Below are positions 27,800 to 40,600 of a DNA stretch of 64,000 bases, piece by piece. Origin of the DNA: Aphelocoma coerulescens (lineage: Eukaryota > Chordata > Aves > Passeriformes > Corvidae). The notes under the pieces are model-generated. The model worked only from the letters and a program-made list of their open reading frames with translations, made no database searches and was not told where the DNA came from. The stretch lies in contig NC_091017.1 of the NCBI RefSeq assembly GCF_041296385.1, forward strand, positions 14,688,001-14,752,000. Reading direction: 5' to 3'. A program made the position numbers and the translations under genes. The number at the start of each line of letters is the position of its first letter. Position 1 is the stretch's first letter.

Positions 27800-29079
27800 G
27801 GGACCAATTAAAACCAAAATTATTTCTGCTCCAATACTGCCATTACTGTAAGTTTCACTGGAACCTGGTAACAGTTCCCATCAGTGAGTGAGTTCAGTGG
27901 GTGTGAGCATATGCCCTGGGCCAGAACTCAGAACAAGACCAAGAATGATTCTCTGTTTTAGATGAGTTATTCTGCATCCCGTCTGCAACTGAGAATAGCT
28001 GCATGACCAAGTCAAGGAGCCTCAGTGTACAAGTATTTGATTCCTGCACTTCTGATAGGAATAACCTAAGCAATGAAGTTTGCTTTCAAGAAAATAATTT
28101 ATTAGAACAGTAGCTATTTTGTATTCCCCAAAGGAAAACTTACCAAAAAGAAAAGACGAAAGTACCGCTATATACAAAGACAACAAACTTTAACAGCAGT
28201 TAAAGCATTTTAAACAGCAGTTTCCTTGTTTTAGAAAATTAACTCTTTAGAGAAGCATTACATCTTTAGACGTATTCTGTACAATTCTTATGTGATCTGT
28301 TTTCACACAACAAAGGTAACCAATTAACAACTGGTCTTGAAGGCATAAGCTACCAGCTCATTAATTATCTTTCTTTTCTAGCAAAATCAGGCCTTATTTT
28401 CCAAGAAGTATGCTTTATTGTAAAAGATTATAACATCTAATTTCAGAAAATTTTCACTGCTTACAGGTAATGGACAAAGTCTAGACAAGAAATAAGCAAG
28501 ATAAAAGTGGCTCACATCAAGAATTGACTCTGTTCTCCATTTAGCTGATGATTTTCCCAAAATTTGCAAAAAAAAAGTACTCCAGAAGCCTCTGCTTACT
28601 GAAAGAGACCATTTAATAAAACCAAAGATTGCTGAGCAACTTTTACTATGCACAATACTAATGTAAGTTTCAACACCTGTTTAATGTCTCACTAATTCTT
28701 CACCAATTCCATATTTCAGAACTGGGAAAAGGCTGGAACAGCAGGTATATTACCCTTTTTACAGTAACATTTTCCAGAGTTTTTAAGAGATACTAAGTGC
28801 ATTCTAAGGAATCCATTCTTTATGTTGAGACTTTAGTACTTTTAGTCCAAAAATAACAAATGGGAAAACTTGATTCCATAAAGCTGAAAAATCACTCAGC
28901 TTTCTATTCGGTACTTTGTAGGAGGAATATGAAGGGGCAATTTCTAGGAAAAAGAAGCATTCACATTATGTACTTTACACTTGAATTTTTCAGAGAAACA
29001 ACACTGAAAATTACAACAAATGGTATCTTTAAAACCGGCCAATATGAAATTAGAAGGTTGCCAGTTCTGCAGTTATGAC

Positions 29080-29354
29080 CATAGAATCACAGAATGGTTT
29101 GGGTTGGGAGGGACCTTAAAGATCATCTCGTTCCAACCCTCTGCCATGGGCAGGGGCATCTTCCACTAGACCAAGTTGCTCAGAGCCCCATCCAGCCTGG
29201 CCTTGGACACTTCCAGGAGTGGGGCATCCACAACTTCTCTGAGCAACCTCTTCCAGTGCCTCATCATCCTCACAAGAATTTATTCCTAATACCTAATCTA
29301 AACCTTTTTCAGTTTGAAGTCATTCTCCCTTGTTTTGCCATGCTCTTCTAAATA
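29080..29354 (-). mobile_element. CR1: CR1 LINE 3' fragment, copy 2
   Basis: Counterpart of 5211-5485. Confidence 0.92.
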
Positions 29355-30358
29355 GTCTCTCTCCATGTTTTCCTCTTGTCAAAATATATTTCATAAAAGC
29401 CTTGAATTTCATAAGAGACAGACGCCTCTTTTTAGTGTTTTCCTAAAAATACTGCCCTAGTTTACTGCTTTCTTGGTTTTATTACTCCTAAGGAGGAGTT
29501 GATGTCATGCCAAGTGTTACAAGACCTTGAGGAAAAGGATTAGATTGCTGTGAGCAGGTAAAAGCTGGCCATGTGCTTGGCACATGGATCCTGCTACTAC
29601 GAAAAATGGATTTTCTTTCTGTAACCCTTAGAGACAGTATGAATATATATTTACCAGTACTAAACTAGTAAAGAACAGTACATTAATAATCCAAATGACA
29701 GGTCATTTCTTTTCTCTCTGATGAACAGTCCATCCCACCAGCATCTCAAACTTTGGTTTATTTTGGGTGGTTGGCACTGTTCCTATCAATTCCTTCAAGT
29801 GAAATTATATTTATTTACAACAGCTGTCCTGTGAATGCAAGAATATTTGCTGTTGGCTTTGATTTGCTGGATAGCTAAAATTTACTGAAAGAGGTCAGAA
29901 AGATAGAAAGCAGTTCAGGGGAATAAACAGTGAAGGAGATTAAAGGAGTGAAAAGTTGGAGAAACACAAAAGGAAGAAAACACCAAAACCCACCAGGTCT
30001 GAAAAAGAAAGTAGAAACCTATATGAAAGGGAAACAGTTGCAAATGCTGAAAAAGTTCAAAAGGAAGATGAGAGAGAGTATAAAATCTAAATTAATTTGT
30101 AACTTTAGCTAAATAATTAAGGCTTGGTAAAGTAAAAAATGGGGCCTCATCCCCCCAAAACCAAAAAAAACTTCAAAGACTATTTAGCAAGAGACAGAAA
30201 ACAGGTCAGGAAATGCCAGTCTGCTGGGATCTAGGCCGTTTTTGTCTTTATTTTGATGGAAGTTACACTTCTCTGAAAAAAAACCCCAAACCCTCCAAGT
30301 GCTGCAGTCACCTTTCAGCTGACTTTGACAGGTTTTGGATCAATGCCATTTGTATAAG

Positions 30359-31650
30359 TGTAGCGGGTTTAGTTCAGAAACCGGGCAGAAACACTAATTA
30401 AGTGCGGTGGTTTGGTTCAAAATATCTATTACTTACTTATTTTCCTTCTGTGAGATAAGAACTAGGAAAAAGCAAAGCAGGCACAAACCTTAAACAGCTG
30501 CAGTAAGAGTTTTATTACTAATAGAATTAAAAGTAAAGAGAAATAACAAGAAATTAAAGCAAACCCCCTCCCACTCTCCAGCACTTTCCTCCTTTTATCC
30601 AACTCACACAAAGGGTAACAGAACATGGGATGTTAGTCAGTGTTACAGTTCTTGGTAAGTCTCTCTCTTACGCTTAAGGGAAAAAGGGTTTTCTTCAGCT
30701 GCACGTGGTTCCCAAACTGCCATCAACAGCAGACCCACCCAGAAAGAAACAATCTGCTCTGGTGTAAAACATCTCTTCCGTGAAAAATCTCAGTTCCTTC
30801 ACACTGCCAAACATGGGCCATCACACGGGGTTATTAATCTTTTTAAGGACGAGTTATTTTGACCTGAACACAAAGGCGTTCTTCCCCACAAGCCTCTAAA
30901 AGCCTCTCACTGCTTCTATATAGCCTGGCATAGGCACTCTTCACAGTCTTCATGGGCCACACATGAATTCTCCATCCCCCCATGTACTTCAAATGGATTA
31001 AAGAGACAAACAGATTGTGATATTACAGTTTCTTCCCACGGCAGGCAAGAAAGTTTTTTTAAGCTACACGTGAAAAACGTGGCACCAGCCTCTTTTCTCC
31101 GGTTGCCATTTTCAGCTTTGTCTCACATGACTCACTTTCTCTTTCTCTCTGGCTCTGAAACTGCCATGTTGAAGAGTGTTCTTGTTCTGGCTTTACAGCA
31201 GAAGAAAGCCTCGCTCCCTCTGTGCTGCTGGCTGCATGGTGTCTTCCTCAGTTTAGCACGAAGTGTGCTGACTGCAGAAAGGAGGCTCCACTGGCTCCTG
31301 CTGGCTCCACCGGCTCCACGTGGAGAGGAGAGGGACCCGCCAGTCCCAAGAAGCCGCGCCGGATGGGTTTAGCTGTGTGGCAGACCATGGCTGGTTTTAG
31401 CTGCCTGCGGCTCTGGGATAGTTCCTCCCCCAGAGACCCAGGGTCCACGCTGCGGCATTGGGAAAAGGGGAAGGTAGCAGGGGGCCCGGCCTGGCCCAGC
31501 AGGGCCCAGAGGCTCGAAGCCCCCCCACCTTCTGGCAGGCGAACTGGGACAAAAGGCAATTCCCGCCTTTCCACGTGGTTTAAATATGTAAATTGCGAGA
31601 AGCGTCATTAGTCTAAAAGACTGTCCATCAACTCAGGTTCACCCACTACA
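30359..31650 (-). mobile_element. Solo-LTR candidate, copy 2
   Basis: Counterpart of 6490-7781 with the same ends and flanks. Confidence 0.6.
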
Positions 31651-33437
31651 TTAAGGTATCTAGAGTCAAGTTGAAAGAACTGTTAAACAAAAGGTTTCAT
31701 CGGCACAAATAGTTTCATTGTGCCTCAAACACAGCTGAGCAGCTTCCTTACTACAGTCATATTCCCCTGTATTCCCCCACAATCCACTGTATTTCAGTAT
31801 GAAAACAAGTTATCAGTAATGGTCATAAGATGGTGAATAAAACATGGCTGCTTGGTATCAGTGAGAGATTCTGGAATCTTCATTTATCACCATGCTAGTC
31901 CAGTGTTACAGCAGCAGAAATACAACTAAAAGGTGAAAGCTTTCCATTTTTCCTCCACACTGTACATGTCTTTCATTAATACTCCTGATTCCAAATGGGG
32001 CTCAAGAATGTTTCTGCTCAATATTCACATAAAAGCATAAGGAATTCATAGCTAGGAGACAGTCCAAACCTGGGTGCAGCACAACAGACACAGCTGGCTC
32101 CTCAAGTTGTATGTCTAGGCCAATTAAAAAAAAAAAAAAAAGGTAGCAAGCAAACAGAGAATGCAGAAATAGTTGCTCCAGAGGGTTTTTAAGGTGGAAA
32201 AGGAAATCTCCACCTGTTCCATTAAAAAATAAATAATCACTTCGCACTAGTTGCCCATGCATCACATTCCACAGGCTGCCAGCATTAGGATCATGTGGGT
32301 AGATGACAAGAATTCAAACTACTGACATCAATTATAATTCATTGGTGACATCAGCTCCTGGTTGGATCATTCCCTAAGTACTCTATCACTGTTACTCCCA
32401 CCGTCACCAGGCTGAATATACACACAGGCCTTCTGATTCAGCTACACAGAACATATAAATACAAATGTTTAGTCATAAATTGAAATCATATAGCAAGGAT
32501 TTGAATAATAGAAGATATTTTCCCTCTGTAAGGAAGTTATTTGAAGTATACCATAGCTGTACTTGCAGGATGTCAAGATCAAGCATAAGAATTTGGATTC
32601 TTCTTTCCCAGCTTTCCACAATTACATTAGAACAAAAAAATGCTGGTTTATATAGAAATTATTTTGTTCCATGAGTCAAACCGAGATAAGTTTGAGATTT
32701 CCTAGCTAGAATCCAACTATGTCAGTCCATTTTCAAAATAATGTGGGGTAACACAAATGATCCCACTTCATGAAGGGCAGCCACTGAGCTGGCTGGAAGG
32801 AACAGGGTATTGTTCCATGAAAGACTTCCAGGTTTCTTCTCTCCCCACAGCCCTGTAACTGTGTCATGGCACTGTGCCATAGGGAACATCCCAAGGAGGC
32901 CGGGAAATGCACTGGATTTATGGCAAAGGCAGGAAACGGGCCTGTTCTGTATCCCACACACTTCCAGAGCGCTGCCAAGGCACACGGGGCTGCAGGGACA
33001 CGCCGTGTGCCAGGCGGGATTTGGTGTCACCCAGGTGCCTCAGCCCCAGGGCTGGCAGGGTTCCAGGCACAGGGCAGCTGCCCCCGTCCCGTTTCCCGGC
33101 AGCCCTCCCGGCTCCACGGGGGCCACAGGCCTTGCCCACAGCCGGACGCCGCTGGCAGCTTTCCCCTTCGGCCACGCACAATTCCCTCTCCCTCCGTGGC
33201 ACCAGCGGCCCCCGGGCTGCCTGCCTGAGCCCTCCGCACCCCCGGCCTCTTCCCGGGCACCTTTGAAGCCCTCTCTACCCGAAAGAACGGCAGCAGCCCC
33301 CTCCCCGGTGCTGTGGGATGCGGCAGGAAGCTCCTGGGAAAGCCGCTCAGCCCTCCTGAGGCCGGGTGCCACAGCTGCCCTCAGGCTGCGAGGGAGAACA
33401 GCAGCGGCCTCTGCCAGCACCTGCCAACTCCCGCGGG

Positions 33438-33705
33438 TGCCTCCCGAGCCTCCTCTGCTCCAGGCTGAGCACCCCCAGCTCCCTCAGCTGCTCCTCATCA
33501 CACCTGTGCTCCGGAGCCTGCACCAGCTCCATGCCCATCTCCTGGACGCGCCCCAGCCTCGTAGTGCGCTCCCAAAAGCGGGCCCGGGATTCCAGATGCA
33601 CCCTCAGCAGTGCCGAGCACAGGAGCATTGCTCCAGGTCACAGAATCATAGAATATTCTGTGCTGGAAGGGCTCCACAAGGGCCCTGAAGTACAACCAAA
33701 ACCTC
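33438..33705 (-). mobile_element. CR1: CR1 internal fragment plus second 3' end, copy 2
   Basis: Counterpart of 9568-9835. Confidence 0.75.
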
Positions 33706-34440
33706 TCACAGCGATGTTCAAATGTCAGAAGCAGCAGAAGAAAGGAAGACATTTTTCTTATCAGAGCATCAACCAACCTGAATTAATACAATGAAATGAA
33801 AAAACAGGTTAGGATGGAACACTCTCAACTTATTTACATACTGCCTTCCATCATTTTAAAACTTGACTTTATGTGGTTGGTTTCTAGCATTTTTCACTTT
33901 CCTTTTCCTGGCCAGAAATGAAATAGTTCCCTTAAAAATAAGACCAAGACGTGCCCACCGCTGGCCATAAAGGAGCCCATCAGCAATGGCAGTAATGCCG
34001 CTGGGATAAAATACTCAAGAGGGGGAAAAAAAGGTATGGCCCAGATTGCAGCCGGAGAAGAAACCACGGTGCCAAGAGAGAGCCTCAGGGAAATTGACTT
34101 TTTTAGATTATTTGTGTCTATTTGGCCGAGAGGATTTAAGACTGCATTCCCCATCTGATGGAGTCACTCAGTGTGCAGAATGCTTTTTCACATGAAGTCT
34201 CTCAAGACTTATCTCTGCTTGAAAGAATCAAGAACTTGCGAATGATATACATAAGTTGGGTTGTTCTGGTGTCTTGGTTTTTTATCCCATTACCAAGTAA
34301 TTTACATGTGAAATTCTTGTTGCAGAGGCCCCAGTCCAGGGGCTCTCCTGTCTGGACCGGGACACAGCCTCCCTGAGTTTCCATCAGTGCTCAAGGGCCA
34401 CAAGACGTGCAAGTCCCATCAGTGAATTTCTTGCCAGCTT

Positions 34441-35180
34441 TACTCATGGGATGCCCCTGAGCCTTTGGACAAAGCAGCTGCAGCTCTGGCCCTGGGCCCT
34501 GAGGGCTCCCTCAGTGGCTCCTTCTCAGCTGCCGGGCAGGGCCCTGCGGCTCGGTGGCGCAGGGCCGTGCGGCCCCGCCTCGGGCACAGCCCGTGTGCGG
34601 CTGCCGGGCAGGGCTGGGCTCCCGTGTGCAGCAGGGGGTGCGGGCGGGGCTCCAGCAGGGTTCCGTGCCCTCTGAGCCCCGCCCTGGGCACCTGGACACC
34701 GCCCCGGCCGTGCCTGTGACGCTCCGTTGCCACCGGGGCCATGGCAACAGCAGAAGCGTCTTCGGGAATCGCCCCGCGGGCTGCAGCAGCACGGAGCGAG
34801 CGCGGCTGCCATTGTGGGAGGCATTCCTTGGCCAGAGAGCCTGTTGGCAGCGCCACTGCCGTTCCCGGAGGCATTCCTTGGCCAGAGAGCCTGTTGGCAG
34901 CGGCACTGCCGTTCCCGGAGGCATTCCTTGGTCAGAGGGCCTGTTGGCAGCGGCACTGCCGTTCCCGGAGGCATTCCTTGGTCAGAGGGCCTGTTGGCAG
35001 CGGCACTGCCGTTCCAGGAGGCATTCCTCGCCCGCAAGGCCCACTTGTGCCAGGTGATTCTCCCCTTGGCTGCGCGGGGGCAAACGGGCCAGCCACGGAT
35101 GGCTCTGCTGCCTTCCTGCACCGTGCAGCAACAGGAACAGCTTCAAATGCGGGTTCTTACTGCTGCCTCTGCGAGCTGAC
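34441..35180 (+). promoter_or_regulatory. CpG-rich block, probable AFF1-like promoter, copy 2
   Basis: Same block as 10571-11260 but 50 bp longer owing to a fourth minisatellite unit. Confidence 0.5.
34817..35030 (+). repeat. 50-bp minisatellite, 4 full units plus partial, copy 2
   Basis: Units at 34817, 34867, 34917 and 34967, with a partial unit at 35017. The first unit carries a private CGCCACTG variant. Confidence 0.95.
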
Positions 35181-35800
35181 AGCAGTTTGCTGGGAAAGAG
35201 GCCTCTGACCAGAGCGACTGCCTTTAAGGCCTTGTTTGTGCAATTATTTCAGAGTATTATTACCCAGCCCTCAGTGGGACAAATTAATGTCGGGTGGAGA
35301 GGGCAAGGTTGCAGGAGGGCTTGCTGCTGATTCAGCTTTAATCCTCAGTGTCTTTGAGGCGCAGCAGAGCCAGGCAGTCCCTGGGAAAGGAGGGCAGCAC
35401 AGAGGCCCCTGGGTTCTGCCCCGTGTGCTGCCAAAAGGTGCCAGCACTGAGGAGGAGAGGCTTGAGCGGAGAGCCAGCAGATGTGTGGCAGGGGAAACTC
35501 TGGGCTTTTCCTGGGCAGTGCCTGCAGCAGCTGGGGCCTGGGATTGCCCTGTTGTCGGGATTGAGAGCGGCTGCGAGGGGCCGCTCTTCCCGTTGAACTG
35601 TCACAGGCAGTGACTCCAGAGAGAGGTGGCAAAGCCGGTGTGGAAGAACCCACATCCCAAAGTGAAGCCAAAGCTATGGATTTATTACTTTCCACTTTTA
35701 AGAATCAAGGCCATTTTAATCACAATGGTCTTGTACATCTACTGGTATATTATATGTATATAAGTCCAATGGCCACCAGAATATTTTAATACTTTGAGTT

Positions 35801-35938
35801 CAGGTTGGACAGGCCTTTGAGCAGCCTGGTCTAGCGAAAGGTGTCCCTGCCCATGGAAGGAGGGTTGGAAGTAGATAATCTTTAAGGCCCCTTCCAAGCT
35901 AAAACATTCTGTGGTTCTGTAGTTCTGTATTTCTACGA
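35801..35938 (+). mobile_element. CR1: CR1 3' fragment, sense orientation, copy 2
   Basis: Counterpart of 11881-12018. Confidence 0.88.
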
Positions 35939-37637
35939 ATCCGGTGTGTTCTCTGCCTGTATGTCAAGGTGACCCTTCAAATACCTGAATGTGTGCAAAA
36001 CAGCATGCTTTGCCCATAAAAAGAGCATGTGAAGGTCAGTGATAGCAAGATCTGAAGGAAAAGCTCTTGAGATGGGTACATAAGGTTTAGGTCTCCAAGC
36101 AGCCTCCAAGCTTCCTTGCTCCTTCAGAGCAGCTCTTTGCCTGTGGCTGGACGGAGAAAGGCAGCAAGAAGAGCAATCAAAGATGTCCTGCTAAGGGATG
36201 CAGCAATGAGTCTGGCCAAATACAGCACTGTCAAAACCTTGTAAGAATTCCCATCAGGGTCACTTGGGTACCTGCCTTCATCTCCCCAGCGAGGAAAGCT
36301 CGTGTTCAGAAGCACAGCTTGGTTGCAAAAGCATTTGTGCCCTGTGGCAATCGTGTCAGGTTAAGGACGCCTGCGCAACCTCAGATCCATGGGGCGTCAG
36401 CGAGGTTGAAAACCTGGCCCTGTCCAGGGCATTTGCAAAACTTTTTGCCTGTCTAGTGAAGTCTGGATTTTGCTGCTGGCCACTCACGTGCTTTGTGGCC
36501 ATGTTAAGGACAAGCTGGTGACAGAGCAGGTTTCCCTGCCATGCTGTCTATTCACATGGGTGCGTGCATCTCTCTCTGCCCAAGTTGTGCCAATGCCCGG
36601 TCCATTCAAGAGAAGTTGGAAGAAACCTGGAATGACTCCTCCCAGTATGCGCTTCCAACTTCTCCCACCTTTGTTTCTCTTTAAATCCAAGTGGGCACCT
36701 TGTTCTTTCAAGGCAGTTTATTTCCCAGCCAGTGTTACGGTTTTCATGATTGTGAGGAGGGAACAAAGCTGCAGTGTTTGTTTGCTTCCAGATCTGTCCT
36801 CTCAGCTTAGTGTGAGTGCCTATTCTGAGGCTTCCCAGCTGCAGGGGGAGGTGGGGGTCTGACAGGATTCCATCCGCAGTGGCCCGTGTGTTTCTGTGGC
36901 TTGCAGAATGGTTCCCTGCTGGTCCCTTGCCTGGTGTTAAAGCCGTGGCCTGGAGCTCAGCTGCTGCTTCCCCTCTTCCCCCAAGTGTCTGTGCTCCTGT
37001 CTCATGTCAGCTGCCCTCAGTGGGGTGGTTCACAAGACTTCCCACAATGCTCCTGTAGCCTCCTCCCCAGTGAGAATTCATTCTGCTCCCTCTGGACTGT
37101 GAGATGCTGCAAATGAAGGTCACAAATTGAAATGGAAATGTTTTCAGTCCTGTTTCTGCCTCTTGGAGATTTTTTGCTTCTGCTGAGGGATCTCATTACC
37201 TTTTAATCTAGAGCTGTCTTTTTAGGGCTTTCTTTTCTCCTTTTCTTTCCCTCCCCTTTCCACAGGTGCTGCCATTCACGTGAGGCCCATTTGGTTGTCC
37301 AAAGGCAGGGTTCTAAGGGCACATTTACACTTAAAATGGAACCAGATATCCTGGAGCGTGTAGCATGGCCTGGTTTGTCATGCTCTTGGCCCAGTGTGGA
37401 GCTAGGAGCTGACCTGAAATGCAGCACCAGCACTGGGGGCAGGGGAAAATGGATCTCTTGGTTCTCCCCTTCTCAGCTACGTGGAATCCCCATGTTTGCA
37501 TGGTTGATGTTTAGGAGCACTGCAGTGACTCCCAGTTGGGCACTCAAGGCTCTGAGTGCAGCAAGTCCCCGGAGATCTGGACCCCTGCTTTAGGTCTGAA
37601 CTCATGCAGATGGTGAATTCTGTTTGTTCTCTTCCAG

Positions 37638-37699
37638 AGAAGCTGATCGAACTGAGGCTTCGTAATGGAACCTACGGACAACCTGAACAGAGACAATAG
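37638..37699 (+). CDS. AFF1-like: AFF1-like exon 1, copy 2
   Basis: ATG at 37665 with the same two upstream in-frame stops and donor GTAGGA. Identical to 13718-13779. Confidence 0.8.
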
Positions 37700-40600
37700 G
37701 TAGGAATTAATTTGATGTAATCTTGGCTTCCCAGGTGCTCTGATGAATGTTGAGACAGTTTAAAAAATAATCCCCCCTTAATGCAGTTAAGTAAGGATTG
37801 TCCTGTCAGTGGGAGTGGCTTCAGAGCACCTTGGTATTTTCAGAGCTCCTGTAACAGGCTCAGGCCTGGATGATGTCGTGGGTCTGGGCAGGTTCTGGGC
37901 TGAACTTTCTGAAGCCAATCTCTTGTTCCTGGGGCCAGGGCACTCCCTTCTGCAGTTTGGGAAGCTTTGGGCCTAGGAGTATTTTCCTGTTTCAGTGTGC
38001 AGCAAAGCAGGAGCTGTGTTTTTTGGGGTGGGGGCGCTTTGTGCAAGTTTTTACTTCTTGTGGAACATGTTTGAAGGTGAGGAGGCCTGAGCTGATGTTT
38101 CAGGGCAGACATTCAGTTTCACTTGCCTCTTTGAACAGTCGGGATGTTTGGGTTTTCCTGGTGACACATCAAGTGTAGACCAGCTGCAGCAAGTACAGCA
38201 CTGTTTTTAACTCTCCAATACTGAGCTGTGTTCCCCCTGGAGATGGAGGGGGTAGGACTGTGGAGTCCCCCTGTTCCAAGGTTCCCAGGTGCTGGGCGTG
38301 TTGGTGCTAAGGCTGGAGGTCCAGTTCCCAAAGCTTCCAAAGTTCCCTGGCCTTAAGGGAAGTGTGCAGGCTTGTGAGGAACAGCAGAGCGCAGGTTTGC
38401 AAAGGTTTTGAAGAGCATCTTGCCAAACACCTTCAATGGCCAGGGCAGAGATGGGCAGCAATGGTGTCTCCAGGGCTGCGGAGGCTGGGAGAGCTACGGG
38501 CTTATCTGAAGAAGCTGGGCATTTCAGTAGACAGCAGACTCTTCTACTCTGAATTAGGAATGCCATCCAGTGCAAAAACCTGATTTATTGCCAATAACAG
38601 CCCCTCAGCATGAGATGAGGCAGCTGTGCTTCTGCTCTAGGGGTGATTAAACTTTCAGGAGCTGATTATGGGTGTGGTATTTGGGAAGGTGTCATTGCAG
38701 GGGCACACAAGGCTCTCCCCTTGCATCCTGGGGCACTTGGGAAGTTGGATGAGTGAAGAAGAATCCAGGAATTGTAGGTATAGAGTAGACTGTGCAGTAG
38801 AGTAGAACTAGATTCCTGCATCTACCATGCCTGCTGCCTTTTCCTTCCCCAATGTCCACAAATGTCAGAGGCAGAGTTTCCCTCATTTTGCAGTAGCCTT
38901 TCACAGACCAGGGACAGTTTAAAGGATCTGGTTTCCCATGATGGGACACAGCCTTATCAGTGTTTTGATGTGGGGCTGGTGGAATTGAGTACATGCACAT
39001 GTGGCTGAAGAGGAACAGGGGCATTTGAGCTGGTGTTTTCTGAATGTCTGAGATCTCCTATCTAATCTCGTTGGTGGGAAGGCTTTAAATGCAGCTACAT
39101 GATTGTCAGTACGCAGCTCTCCGCATATCCGTTTACAGTAGAGAGTGCATTTGTAAGGCTGTTTATAAAGTGGACAAAGTTCAGGCGTTGAAAGTGGCAA
39201 GACCTTCAAAAGAGAGGATTCTCTTTGACGCTCAGTGGGAGAGTGGGGTGGGAAGTCAGAAAGAGAACAAGAATGGCAGTTTCTCCCATTGATCACTGCA
39301 AGTGGGTTTGCCAGCTCACCTGCTGACCGCCCCCAGTGACTGCTTCCCCATTTGTTTCACAGGGAAATGGGGGGACAGTTTTTCCCTTCCCACCCTTCTT
39401 GATGGCTGGGATGAGCAGTAGCAATCCCTGAGAAGGATGCGTGCTGTTCCTTGTGTGTCTCGTTGCTCTGGGGCACAGCACACGCTGGACAGAACTGATT
39501 TGGGCACTGTCACCATCCTGTGGATTTCAGCATTGCTTTGCTGCTGGACCTGTGCCCTTGTGTGAACGCCCCAGTGTGTGCAGGGAGTAGAAACAGGGCT
39601 TCAAGTGTTAACTCTCCTTTCTCTTTCTCTTTCTCTTTCTCTTTCTGAAAGCTGGCACAACAACAGAGACTTGCTCCGCATTCTGGAGCGAGACAGGCGC
39701 AGGAGGCAGGCGGCTCCAGAGGAGAAAGATCCATTCTCGGAGGAGACTCCCCTCTTTGCCAAACCCTACAAAGTAATGGGAGTGGGGTGCAGGCTGGAAG
39801 GAGAGGAGGAAGGAGGCTTGGGGTGGGAGAGGGAGCTGTGTCTTCTGCATGGGCTGTAGCAAACTTGAGCCTGACAACTGCAAACACAGCAGCTTCCCAT
39901 GTGCTCCACTGAGCTTGCCTGACTTCCCTTGTGGCGATGCGTGGGGATTCCATGAAGATCCTGAGGAGTGTCTCTTGCTGAGCTGCATCTTTGCTTGGGG
40001 TGGGAGAGGGAGCTGTGTCTTCTGCATGGGCTGTAGCAAACTTGAGCCTGACAACTGCAAACACAGCAGCTTCCCATGTGCTCCACTGAGCTTGCCTGAC
40101 TTCCCTTGTGGCGATGCGTGGGGATTCCATGAAGATCCTGAGGAGTGTCTCTTGCTGAGCTGCATCTTTGCTTGGGGTGGGAGAGGGAGCTGTGTCTTCT
40201 GCATGGGCTGTAGCAAACTTGAGCCTGACAACTGCAAACACAGCAGCTTCCCATGTGCTCCACTGAGCTTGCCTGACTTCCCTTGTGGCGATGCGTGGGG
40301 ATTCCATGAAGATCCTGAGGAGTGTCTCTTGCTGAGCTGCATCTCTTGCTTGGGGTGTTTTTGACATTCCCCCTCTCTGTTGTTCTGCTGCAGACTGATA
40401 AAGAAGATGAGCTGTCGAGGCGCGTTAAGAAGGTGCTGGGCGATTGGGACTTCAAGGCGCTTCTGAGCCACAAGTGCCCTCTGAATCCCATATGGATTCC
40501 AAGAAAGTCCAAGTCCCAGTCACACACCCGCAGGCATCGGCGGACCTGCAGTAAGACAAAGCCCTATGAGGACATCTGGGGAAAATCCTCACCGGAATCA

